Shown here: positions 14,601 to 21,311 of the stretch, one piece after another | Layout of the letters: each line of letters starts with the position of its first letter | Numbering within the stretch: position 1 is the first letter of the stretch | Position numbers and translations under genes: made by a program | From: Gammaproteobacteria bacterium | Lineage (GTDB): Bacteria > Pseudomonadota > Gammaproteobacteria > Steroidobacterales > MnTg04 | NCBI GenBank assembly: GCA_027297845.1 | Contig: JAPUHG010000175.1 | Location: 1-26,540 of the forward strand | Length of the DNA stretch: 26,540 nucleotides | Reading direction: 5' to 3' | The notes under the pieces: model-generated | What the model saw: the letters and a program-made list of their open reading frames with translations, nothing else | What the model was told of the DNA's origin: nothing | Databases searched by the model: none

Positions 14601-16942
14601 TGCATACGCTAAAAGGCGGTGCGCGCATGGCCGGCATACCGGCAATGGGAAATCTCAGTCATGAGACCGAATCTCTGCTGGACATGATCGGCCAGGATCA
14701 GCTGAGTTTTAGCGACCCGGCGGCCAGTATCCTGCAGGCTGCCCTTGACGGTCTCCATGCGATGCGTGAAACCGTGAGCTTTGGGCAGCAAGTCGCATCG
14801 CGGCGTGATCTCGAACAGCAAATTGGCAGTCTGATGGAAACCGCCGGCAGCGATGCCGGGGAATCTGCCAAGCAGGCGGTGGCGCAGGGTGACCGGAAAG
14901 TACAAGCCGAGGATCTCGCGGCAAGAGCAACGCCCGTCGAAGAGCCGGTTCGCCCGGCCAGTGACCAGCCTGCCACGCCTCCGGCCCGAGGGAAAACCGG
15001 TCCGGATCGGCCCGCGGAAACCATTGCGGCTGCTGCGAAAGAGCCGGTCGCGAAGCCACCGGCGGAGGAGGGGTTGAGCGCAATTCCTGTTCCGCAGCCG
15101 CCACCCTCCTCGCCAATGAGGAAAGAGTCGGTGGAGCGGCTGGAATACACGCGCGTGGAGGCGGATCAGCTCGACGAAATGCTGAATCTCGCCGGCGAAA
15201 TCAGCATCTACCGGTCGCGCCTCGATCAGCAAATGCGATCGATCGATTTTCACCTGGCGGAGTTGTCACGCACGATCACCCGCCTGCGTGCGCAATTGCG
15301 CAATATGGAACTGGAGACTGAAACCCAGATTCTTCATCGTCACCAGCAAGAGACGGATTCCAGTGATTTTGATCCACTGGAGCTCGATCGCTATTCGATG
15401 ATTCAGCAACTGAGCCGCGCCCTGGCGGAGTCGGTAAACGATGTTGCCAGCATCAAAGACTTGCTCGAGAATTTGTCGCAGGAGTCGGACTCGCTGTTGT
15501 CACAACAGGCGAGACTCACCGCGGATTTGCAAAGCAGCCTGATGCGGACTCGCATGGTTCCTTTCAGTCGCTACGAGAAACGACTTGACAGGATAGTTCG
15601 CCAGACGACCGCTGAGGCGGACAAAAAAGCAGAGTTGAGACTCGAAGGGGCCAGCGGGGAACTCGACCGCCAGGTGCTTGAGCGCATGTTGCAGCCGCTT
15701 GAGCATATTCTGCGCAATGCGGTGGTTCACGGCATTGAGAATGGGTCCGCCCGCGAGGCGGCAGGCAAGGCTGAAATCGGCGATATTTGCATTGCCCTGA
15801 AGCGCGAAGGCGCGGAGATGATGATCCGGGTGTCTGACGATGGCGCCGGGATCGATGCTGAGAAAATCAGAAAGAAAGCTGTCGCCAGCGGTTTGCTCGA
15901 TGCAAGCGAGTCCATGCCGTCCGAGCAGGTCCTGCAGATGATTTTTCGACCCGGATTTTCAACTGCCGAAAAAGTGACCCAGACGGCCGGACGCGGTGTC
16001 GGGCTCGACGTGGTCGCCACGGAAGTGGAGCGCCTGGGTGGATCCGTGCATGCGGAATCTACCCTTGGTGTGGGTGCTGGTTTTGTTATTCGCCTGCCAT
16101 TCACCCTGGCAATCACCCAGGCCATGGTGGTCAGGGTTGGCGACGAATTTTATGCCTTGCCGCTGCCGACCGTGGAAGGTATCGCCAGGATGCCGCGTCA
16201 CCAGGTGAGTGACTTACTGGGACAGAGCGACCCCGAATTTGAGTATGGCGGACGACAGTATCAGTTGCGCCATCTGGCGCATTTTACCGGCGGCCTGTCG
16301 ACCGGGTTCACGGACGAAGAGTTATCGGTTTCGATCATCCTGGTGCGGGCCGGCTCGCACTCGACGGCGCTGGTTGCCGACGAGTTGCTCGGCAGTCGCG
16401 AAATCGTCGTCAAGTCGGTCGGGCCACAGGTTGCGGGCATATCGGGCATATCGGGTGGGACCATACTCGGCGATGGCAGTGTCGCGCTAATTCTCGATCT
16501 CGGTGGCCTGGTCAGATCGGATGCGGCACGCCGGCGACCCAAACCGATCGCGAGGAAGGAAGACACGCGGACCTTTGTTCTCGTCGTGGATGATTCGATC
16601 ACCGTACGGCGGGTTACCCAAAGACTGCTGGAACGGAATGGCATGCGGGTGATTACCGCCAAGGATGGCATCGATGCGGAGGCGTTGCTGCAGGAGCACA
16701 CGCCGGACATTATTTTGCTGGATATCGAGATGCCGCGGATGGACGGCTATGAGCTTGCCGCCAGGATTCGCAACGATGAGCGCCTGGCCAGTATTCCCAT
16801 CGTCATGATTACATCACGGACCGGTGAAAAGCATCGGGCCAGGGCGATAGAGCTGGGCGTGAACGATTATCTCGGTAAACCCTACCAGGAGAGCCAGTTG
16901 CTCGATGCCATTGAACCGCTGGTTGCAGGAAGGAACAAATGA
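11636..16942 (+). CDS. chpA: ChpA/PilL, hybrid CheA-type histidine kinase of the Pil-Chp pathway
   Basis: A 1768-residue kinase that phosphorylates PilG and PilH. Residues 1 to about 610 match the FimL-like N-terminal half of Pseudomonas ChpA and hold degenerate phosphotransfer bundles without a His (for example near 50-80 and 485-510). Three His-containing HPt domains follow: His674 (YHTLKGSGRMVG), His845 (CHTLHGSAKMAG) and His990 (LHTLKGGARMAG). A Pro/Ala-rich linker spans about 1095-1165. Dimerisation helices begin near 1166. The ATPase has the N-box Asn1361 (LRNAVVHG), DDGAG at 1401-1405 and the G-box GRGVGLDVV. A CheW-like domain comes next, and a C-terminal receiver has Asp1652-Asp1653 and Asp1696 (LLDIEMPRMDG). 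The start is a TTG overlapping the pilJ stop. P. aeruginosa ChpA is about 2470 residues with more phosphotransfer domains, so this is a reduced form. Confidence 0.95.
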   Translation: MSEVSDQQYTGEIPQQNLELVSQGLSETLQSARVALEQYIEDPGQQQILKQAAEHLHVAQGVLLLVEIYGAALLAEEMEKVIAYLLESKRGEKAQTDSLEALSRSMVQLPVYLDRVINGGRDIALILLPLLNDLRAVRGRPLLSEGTLLLLNLTANRQSAPAPDKQIIDRQRDIQEVAIRQRPRFQNSLLGWIRGGDSDKELKILSEIAESLELAASNREVEQLWWVVGGVIEALSDQGLETSVSLKRLLGQSDRQIKRLVDIGEEDGGEDRSAELRNNLLYYIGRSTSKGKRVTAIQRAFRLDEVLPGDEEIEQARESLSAPSVKLMKTVAAAIKEDLASVKDVFDIFIRTGMESLQELRPQAELLKKISDTLGVLGLGDLRTLIMNESSRLQVLLSGDEPQEEADFLQMASTLLRVEDNLDDALLKLILPKPAAEDVHEGEDSDAQREFRLVADAVLRECTVNIARVKDAMTQALKHGEFQAMDQVPELMRGVVSGLLMLEKSRAVKQTEKITVLIRELVQPGLSPVATPVLDRLADAVVSIEYYLETLRSSRTDPRYMLDNIDSCLQALEAPDAAARVPVVDESDEDATVIVQAGDHRARAEAPVQDPLPADQLPVLDQTQIMDGSRDPEFLELFIEEAGDEILAIRKQQAIWSAEIGNHEALSRMRRSYHTLKGSGRMVGASRIAEFSWAIENLLNRIIDGTRELNVEMTRLLTASCAVLPELVEELEVGKKTRSNIAGLMALAARLAEPDPDETVIQKPGVDDDVGGATVVAPHIDDLLRAEGEERAKDVPEPEMDPVLREIFIKETTGHLKIIRNYLKACAAGGGAPYPVTETLYRACHTLHGSAKMAGAMQGVKIAEPLDRFVRKLYDMGLGLDMAGIKACQDVVASFDRIIRHLDEDTGFFPGHLGLIDRLHQLEAKLDDTGSEERAEPQTGEEEVEFDGEIASIFSEEAAELLDTAEIALSGLRDNASDQTALAELKRCLHTLKGGARMAGIPAMGNLSHETESLLDMIGQDQLSFSDPAASILQAALDGLHAMRETVSFGQQVASRRDLEQQIGSLMETAGSDAGESAKQAVAQGDRKVQAEDLAARATPVEEPVRPASDQPATPPARGKTGPDRPAETIAAAAKEPVAKPPAEEGLSAIPVPQPPPSSPMRKESVERLEYTRVEADQLDEMLNLAGEISIYRSRLDQQMRSIDFHLAELSRTITRLRAQLRNMELETETQILHRHQQETDSSDFDPLELDRYSMIQQLSRALAESVNDVASIKDLLENLSQESDSLLSQQARLTADLQSSLMRTRMVPFSRYEKRLDRIVRQTTAEADKKAELRLEGASGELDRQVLERMLQPLEHILRNAVVHGIENGSAREAAGKAEIGDICIALKREGAEMMIRVSDDGAGIDAEKIRKKAVASGLLDASESMPSEQVLQMIFRPGFSTAEKVTQTAGRGVGLDVVATEVERLGGSVHAESTLGVGAGFVIRLPFTLAITQAMVVRVGDEFYALPLPTVEGIARMPRHQVSDLLGQSDPEFEYGGRQYQLRHLAHFTGGLSTGFTDEELSVSIILVRAGSHSTALVADELLGSREIVVKSVGPQVAGISGISGGTILGDGSVALILDLGGLVRSDAARRRPKPIARKEDTRTFVLVVDDSITVRRVTQRLLERNGMRVITAKDGIDAEALLQEHTPDIILLDIEMPRMDGYELAARIRNDERLASIPIVMITSRTGEKHRARAIELGVNDYLGKPYQESQLLDAIEPLVAGRNK

Positions 16943-17406
16943 GCGAGCCCGTCGCGGAGCTATACAGCCTTTTGATTCCCTTGATGGAGCGGCGGCTGAT
17001 GGTGCCGCGCGCTTGTGTTGCGGAAGTCATCGGATTTTCGGAACCTGATGCGAATAGCTCGGATTTCGAGTGGTACCTGGGTGGGATCCATTGGGATGGC
17101 AGGCTGGTGCCGGTCATTTCCTTTGAAGGATGTTGCGGCGATCCGATTCCCGGGGCGGGCCGGCGCAGCAGACTGGTTATTTTTCACGCGACCAGTGGCG
17201 AGTTATCGAGCCGTTTCTTTGCCATCGTCAGCCAGGGTTTTCCGCAGCTGGTGAGAGTCAGTCCCGGGGTTCTCAGCACCGAACCCGATGACAAAAAAAA
17301 CGAGCATTTACCGATCCTTTGCCAGCTCAAGATGATCAACGAATATCCACTGGTGCCTGATCTCGAGAAACTGGAGAAGATGATCCTCGAAGCCGAGGAA
17401 TCCTGA
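16939..17406 (+). CDS. chpC: ChpC-like CheW-domain adaptor
   Basis: A 155-residue CheW-like protein whose start overlaps the chpA stop (ATGA), so it should be made with ChpA. It opens with LYSLLIPLMERRLMVPRACV and then AEVIGF, the form seen in P. aeruginosa ChpC. It continues with YLGGIHWDGRLVPVISFEG, which replaces the usual CheW phrase of domain-linking Gly residues. ChpC is a second adaptor that may link other receptors to ChpA. In Pseudomonas chpB (methylesterase) lies between chpA and chpC; here it is missing. This is the last gene of the operon and faces rsmE across a 38-base gap. Confidence 0.88.
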   Translation: MSEPVAELYSLLIPLMERRLMVPRACVAEVIGFSEPDANSSDFEWYLGGIHWDGRLVPVISFEGCCGDPIPGAGRRSRLVIFHATSGELSSRFFAIVSQGFPQLVRVSPGVLSTEPDDKKNEHLPILCQLKMINEYPLVPDLEKLEKMILEAEES

Positions 17407-17444
17407 AACAGAAGCCACGCCCGGCTTTGCCACCGATAGCGATG

Positions 17445-18191
17445 CTATAACCCCAAATCTCCAAACCGCGTTTGCAGCAGGCTCAGAGCAACCAGGCCGG
17501 CGGTCTCGGTACGCAATACGCGTGGCCCCATACGCAGCGGAGAAAACCCCTTTGCAATTGCCGCCGAGGACTCGCTCTCAGCAAAACCACCTTCCGGTCC
17601 GACCCAAAGGAGAATTCGGCCGGTTGGTGGCTGCTCGGTATCGTTTATTCCGGTTGCAGAATCTGCTTGCAGCAGCAGGCGCAAAGCGTATTCGCTCTCG
17701 CTACTGTTGTCGATCAATTCAGCGCTGCCTTGCATGGTTTCGATCACGGGCAACACGGTGCGACCGCTCTGCTCGCATGCGCCGATGACGACACCGTCCC
17801 AATGACGCATTCTTTTTTCCAGCCTGTTTTGGCTCAGCCTCGTCACGCATCGTTCCATCGCCACCGGGATGATGCGCCTGACGCCAAGCTCGGTCGCTTT
17901 TTGCAGGATCAGGTCCATGCGCTCTCCCCTGACCAGTCCCTGCGCGAGCGTAATATCGATCGGCGATTCAATCTTCGGGTAGTGGGGTTCGGCCAGCGCG
18001 ACTGCGACCCGGGCATCGCCAATCTCGCTGATAATAGCCGGGTATTCTGCGCCGCTGCCGTCAAAAACAATTACCCTCGCGCCGACGCCCAGCCTGAGGA
18101 CTCGAACCAGATGACGGCTCGCCGACTTGCCAAGCGTTGCCCTGGTCGAACCAGCCAGCGGCTGATCGTGATAAATCCTGCTTAGTCTCAA
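17445..18191 (-). CDS. rsmE: 16S rRNA m3U1498 methyltransferase RsmE
   Basis: A 248-residue SPOUT-class methyltransferase that modifies U1498 of 16S rRNA using S-adenosylmethionine. The N-terminal PUA-like part has HLVRVLRLGVGARVIVFDG. The knot carries ATELGVRRIIPV, EQSGR at 140-144, LLWVGPEGGF at 194-203 and RMGPRVLRTETA at 220-231. E. coli RsmE is of similar length. The start must be the TTG at 18191: an in-frame TGA lies two codons upstream, and a GGA about nine bases before the TTG could serve as ribosome binding site. It is alone on the minus strand and divergent from ampD. Confidence 0.96.
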   Translation of the reverse strand: MRLSRIYHDQPLAGSTRATLGKSASRHLVRVLRLGVGARVIVFDGSGAEYPAIISEIGDARVAVALAEPHYPKIESPIDITLAQGLVRGERMDLILQKATELGVRRIIPVAMERCVTRLSQNRLEKRMRHWDGVVIGACEQSGRTVLPVIETMQGSAELIDNSSESEYALRLLLQADSATGINDTEQPPTGRILLWVGPEGGFAESESSAAIAKGFSPLRMGPRVLRTETAGLVALSLLQTRFGDLGL

Positions 18192-18305
18192 CGTTCAGTC
18201 CGTCGTCGCCGGCTGTTTCGCCATTGGATGTCGATTGTCACCGTGTGTCTCAAGCGGTTCAAGCTGTGGCAAACTAACTTACAGTTGGTAGATCAGGCTG
18301 CGCAG

Positions 18306-18881
18306 ATGGAAATTAACCCGGAAACCGGACTGCTGGACGAGGCGAGACATGTGCCTTCGCCAAACTGCGATCAAAGGCCGGCCGGCTGTGAGCCCGAGCT
18401 GATTGTGATTCATTGCATCAGTCTGCCACCTGGGCAGTATGGTGGCCCATGGATAGAAAAGCTTTTTAGCAACGCTTTGCCAGCGGACGAGCATCCGTAT
18501 TTCCAGGAGATCTGCCAACGGAAAGTGTCCGCACACCTGTTAATCAGAAGAGATGGCGAACTGACCCAATTCGTTCCCTTTCACCAAAGAGCCTGGCATG
18601 CCGGCGAATCGGAGTATTGCGGCCGCGCTGCCTGCAATGATTTTTCGATCGGGATAGAGCTGGAAGGAACGGATGACGGTTCCTATGAAATAGCTCAGTA
18701 TCACAGCTTATGTTTGGTTGTGAAGACCCTTTGCAGGGCATATCCTTACCTCACTGAGGATCGGATAACCGGTCACAGCGATATTGCACCTGGCCGCAAG
18801 CAGGACCCCGGACCGGGTTTTGAATGGGAATTGCTTGACTTGTTTTTGCAGGATTCAGAGGAGGAGTTACCGACCGAATGA
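18306..18881 (+). CDS. ampD: 1,6-anhydro-N-acetylmuramyl-L-alanine amidase AmpD
   Basis: A 191-residue cytosolic zinc amidase that removes the peptide from anhydro-muropeptides during peptidoglycan recycling. This lowers the inducer of AmpR-controlled beta-lactamase where that system exists. The zinc ligands are His36 (IVIHCISLP), His157 (GHSDIAPGRKQDPG) and Asp167. The catalytic-site Glu is Glu118 (IGIELEG) and Lys165 is also conserved. The N-terminal phrase EARHVPSPNCDQRPAG is typical of the family. The frame is open to 18228, but family alignment places the start at the ATG at 18306; no strong ribosome binding site is seen. It overlaps ampE by four bases. Confidence 0.95.
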   Translation: MEINPETGLLDEARHVPSPNCDQRPAGCEPELIVIHCISLPPGQYGGPWIEKLFSNALPADEHPYFQEICQRKVSAHLLIRRDGELTQFVPFHQRAWHAGESEYCGRAACNDFSIGIELEGTDDGSYEIAQYHSLCLVVKTLCRAYPYLTEDRITGHSDIAPGRKQDPGPGFEWELLDLFLQDSEEELPTE

Positions 18882-19840
18882 ACCTGATCGCATTAATCAT
18901 CGGCCTGTTGATAGAAAGACTGGTCACCCATCTATTGCATCTTCGTGAGCCACGCTGGATGGATGCGTATTTCGACTGGGGTCTGGCCCGTACAAGCGGC
19001 ATGCGTGTCTGGCTGGAGTTTTTGTCGGTTGTCGGTTTGATTCTGATACCGGTGTTGCCGGTTTTGCTTGTCGCCATCGCCTTTCGCGATGCTCTTTATG
19101 GCGCGCCCTACCTTTTGTTCGCCATCCTGTTGTTGATTCTTTCGCTGGGGCCGCGCGACCTGCAAGAGGAGGTCAAGAGTTTTTGCGATGCGCGGCGTAA
19201 AGGCGATGAAGGGGAAACCAGCCGCAGCGCCAAGGAGTTGACGGAAAGCGATTTCCCGCGTGATCCGGGAGAGAGAGAGTTTGTAGTCGAAGAGGCGATC
19301 CTGTTTCAGGCGGTAAACCGGGTTTTTGCAGTGGTTTTCTGGTTCATGATTCTCGGGCCGATTGGCGTTTGGGGGTTTGGGGTCAGCGACCTTTTTATAC
19401 TCGGGCCGGTTGGCGCCTGGATGTTTAGAGTAGCCGACCTTTTTCGCCGGCGCAGATCGTTCGAGGTCGCGCGTCTGCGGGAGAATCCAGACCAGCCAGT
19501 TTACACAGGCGCTGCCATTTGCTGGATACACGGGTTGCTGATATGGATCCCGGCCCGACTGCTGGCAATAGGCTATGCAATCGCCGGGAGTTTTGATGGC
19601 GCGGTCTCCGCATGGCGCGACTTTGCAAAGGCCAATCGCGGCAAAATGCGTTATTACGTCAAAACCAAAGAATTGCTTGCCGTGGTTGGCCAGGGGGCGT
19701 TGGAGGAAGTACGCGGCGACCTCGATGACGAGGATCCGCAGGTATGCAGTGCGCGTGCTGCGATTCGCCTGGTGCAACGAGCACTGTTTGTCTGGGTTTT
19801 CGCGATCGCTGTTTTTACCCTGTTGGGCTGGGCGGTCTGA
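18878..19840 (+). CDS. ampE: AmpE, inner-membrane regulatory protein, with internal 16-residue duplication
   Basis: A 320-residue polytopic membrane protein of the AmpE family, remotely related to CobD/CbiB. Its role with AmpD in cell-wall or beta-lactam signalling is poorly defined. The N-terminus MNLIALIIGLLIERLV and the segment GPRDLQEEVKSFCDAR are family features, as is EAILFQAVNRVFAVVFWFMILGP. Hydrophobic stretches lie near 45-68, 75-90, 150-175 and 300-320. Residues 158-173 (ILGPIGVWGFGVSDLF) and 174-189 (ILGPVGAWMFRVADLF) are tandem copies, while the homologues I recall have one such segment. Translation is coupled to ampD through an ATGA overlap. The btuF-like gene begins seven bases after the stop. 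Confidence 0.9.
   Translation: MNLIALIIGLLIERLVTHLLHLREPRWMDAYFDWGLARTSGMRVWLEFLSVVGLILIPVLPVLLVAIAFRDALYGAPYLLFAILLLILSLGPRDLQEEVKSFCDARRKGDEGETSRSAKELTESDFPRDPGEREFVVEEAILFQAVNRVFAVVFWFMILGPIGVWGFGVSDLFILGPVGAWMFRVADLFRRRRSFEVARLRENPDQPVYTGAAICWIHGLLIWIPARLLAIGYAIAGSFDGAVSAWRDFAKANRGKMRYYVKTKELLAVVGQGALEEVRGDLDDEDPQVCSARAAIRLVQRALFVWVFAIAVFTLLGWAV
19349..19444 (+). repeat. 48-bp in-frame tandem duplication inside ampE
   Basis: Bases 19349-19396 and 19397-19444 are two direct 48-base copies in the ampE reading frame. By codon-by-codon comparison they match at 37 of 48 positions, and the last nine bases (gacctttttat region up to ttttt) are the same in both. They encode 16 residues each, beginning ILGP and ending DLF. 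The copies have diverged, mostly at non-synonymous sites, so the duplication is not recent. Confidence 0.85.
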
Positions 19841-19847
19841 ACTCTGC

Positions 19848-20723
19848 ATGAAGACCTGGTTGTCCGTTCTGGCCGGAACGGCGTTCATGCTGATCGCCTG
19901 CCCGGAAACGGCTGCCCGGAATGGCTCGCCCCCACAGGAAAAAAAGCCGCAACGTATCGTCGCCTTGTCTCCGCACATTACTGAACTGGTGTTCGCGGCC
20001 GGTGCGGGTGACCTGCTGGTCGGAACCGTTGAATACAGCGATTATCCGGCGCAGGCGCTGGCCGTCGCGAGAATCGGCGACGCTTTCAGGATTGATCTGG
20101 AAAAACTCGCGGCTCTGCATCCTGATCTGATTCTCGCCTGGCCGGGCGGCAATCCGCAGACCATGATTGACGCGCTTCGTGGCGATGGATATGAGGTAGT
20201 CGAGCTTTCGGCCAGCGGATTGGGATCGGTTGCGGATCAGCTACGCCGGATTGGGCAAATAACGGGTCACGCAAAGCGGGCGGATGAGGAGGCGGATCGA
20301 TATCTTGCGAAAGTCGATCGACTCAGGGACGGAAACTCACAAAAACCACTGCTCCGCGTCTTTTACCAGATTTCGGCGAGGCCATTGTTTACGATCGGTC
20401 GCAAACAAATTATCAGCGAGGTCGTGGCCCTTTGCGGAGGGATAAATATTTTTGCCGATCTGGATAATCTGGCGCCGGTGGTCAGCATGGAATCCGTATT
20501 GCTGCGTAACCCGCAGGTGATCCTGTCCGGCGAGACAGGTTCCGGAAATCCCCTGGATATATGGTTGGCCTTTCCTGCGGTCGCCGCCGTCAGACAGGAA
20601 AACCTGTTCCTGCTGGACGCGTCATTGCTGGCGCGGCCCGGTCTTCGGCTGGCGGACGGTGCAGCCCAGGTATGCCGCTTGCTCGACCAGGCGCGCCAAA
20701 AAATTGCGCACTCCCGCGGCTGA
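19848..20723 (+). CDS. btuF: BtuF-like periplasmic cobalamin/corrinoid-binding protein, probable lipoprotein
   Basis: A 291-residue substrate-binding protein of the cobalamin/iron-siderophore type (TroA/BtuF fold). It would bring B12 from BtuB to an inner-membrane ABC permease. The N-terminus is a signal sequence ending MLIAC, with Cys18 as a possible lipid site. RIVALSPHITELVFAAGAGD at 36-55 and GTVEYSDYP are BtuF phrases. LAWPGGNPQ has Trp98 at the position of the stacking Trp of E. coli BtuF. A long linker helix region and PVVSMESVLLRNPQVIL follow. The frame is open far upstream, but only the ATG at 19848, seven bases after ampE, gives a signal peptide. The ribosome binding site is weak. 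It has no riboswitch of its own and converges on the adenosyltransferase gene with an eight-base gap. Confidence 0.85.
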   Translation: MKTWLSVLAGTAFMLIACPETAARNGSPPQEKKPQRIVALSPHITELVFAAGAGDLLVGTVEYSDYPAQALAVARIGDAFRIDLEKLAALHPDLILAWPGGNPQTMIDALRGDGYEVVELSASGLGSVADQLRRIGQITGHAKRADEEADRYLAKVDRLRDGNSQKPLLRVFYQISARPLFTIGRKQIISEVVALCGGINIFADLDNLAPVVSMESVLLRNPQVILSGETGSGNPLDIWLAFPAVAAVRQENLFLLDASLLARPGLRLADGAAQVCRLLDQARQKIAHSRG

Positions 20724-20737
20724 GTTTTGGCTTAGCC
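20718..20737. terminator. Short hairpin at the convergent ends of btuF and the adenosyltransferase gene
   Basis: GGCTGAG at 20718-20724 and CTTAGCC at 20731-20737 form a seven-pair stem (one G-U pair) around TTTTGG, spanning both stop codons. There is no clear T-run on either strand, so an intrinsic terminator is only a possibility. Confidence 0.25.
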
Positions 20738-21286
20738 CCGATCGCGATCCCAAAGCACTTCGCTTCCTTGCTCGTGGCGTGCCAGCACCCGTGCGATCAC
20801 GAAAAGCAGATCGGATAAACGGTTCAGGTAGCGAATCGCCTCGGGTCGGACATTTTTCTCCATCGCGGACAGGCTGACCACGCGACGCTCAGCGCGTCGG
20901 CAAATGGTTCGTGCCAGGTGGCAGGCGGACGCCGCGGTCCCGCCACCGGGCAGGATAAATTCCTTCAGGGCCGGTAATTCGTCATTGAACTCATCGAGCC
21001 GGGCTTCCAGGCGCCCGACAAATTCATCCGTCACCGCCACATGACCGGGGATACAAAGCTCACCGCCAAGATCGAACAGGTCATGCTGCACCTCGGTAAG
21101 ACAATCGACGACCTGATCCGGCAAACCGGGAACTGCCAGCACCATGCCGATAGCGCTGTTGGTTTCGTCTACGCAGCCAAACGCTTCCACTCGCTGGTGA
21201 TCTTTGCTGACGCGCTGGCCGTCACCCAGCCCGGTCTCACCCTTGTCGCCGGTTCGCGTGTATATCTTGCTAAGACGATGTCCCAT
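20732..21286 (-). CDS. PduO-type cob(I)yrinic acid a,c-diamide/cobalamin adenosyltransferase
   Basis: A 184-residue ATP:cob(I)alamin adenosyltransferase of the PduO/MMAB type. It transfers the adenosyl group of ATP to reduced corrinoid to give adenosylcobalamin. The ATP-binding N-terminus KIYTRTGDKGETGL is at 7-20. FGCVDETNSAIG follows, then FILPGGG, RTICRRAERRVV near 125-136 and RYLNRLSDLLFVIAR near 151-165, which are the family hallmarks. The ATG at 21286 has a GGGAAG ribosome binding site. It lies 25 bases behind btuB and so is under the same cobalamin riboswitch. It links import of corrinoid to its conversion into the coenzyme form. Confidence 0.95.
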   Translation of the reverse strand: MGHRLSKIYTRTGDKGETGLGDGQRVSKDHQRVEAFGCVDETNSAIGMVLAVPGLPDQVVDCLTEVQHDLFDLGGELCIPGHVAVTDEFVGRLEARLDEFNDELPALKEFILPGGGTAASACHLARTICRRAERRVVSLSAMEKNVRPEAIRYLNRLSDLLFVIARVLARHEQGSEVLWDRDRG

Positions 21287-21311
21287 CGGGTCTTCCCTTT
21301 TTACAACGGCC

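Noticed and set aside
14609..15253. Open frame of 214 codons on the minus strand opposite the ChpA linker
   Set aside because: It is a product of the GC-rich, Pro/Ala-rich linker codons. There is no start signal and no motif.
16435..16452. Nine-base perfect tandem repeat in the CheW-like domain of chpA (encoding GISGIS)
   Set aside because: The encoded Gly-Ile-Ser-Gly stretch falls where CheA proteins normally have a similar Gly-rich phrase, so it is probably ordinary sequence.
17436..17448. ATAGC-GAT-GCTAT hairpin between chpC and rsmE
   Set aside because: The stem is only five pairs, it includes the rsmE stop codon, and there is no T-run on either strand. It was not called a terminator.
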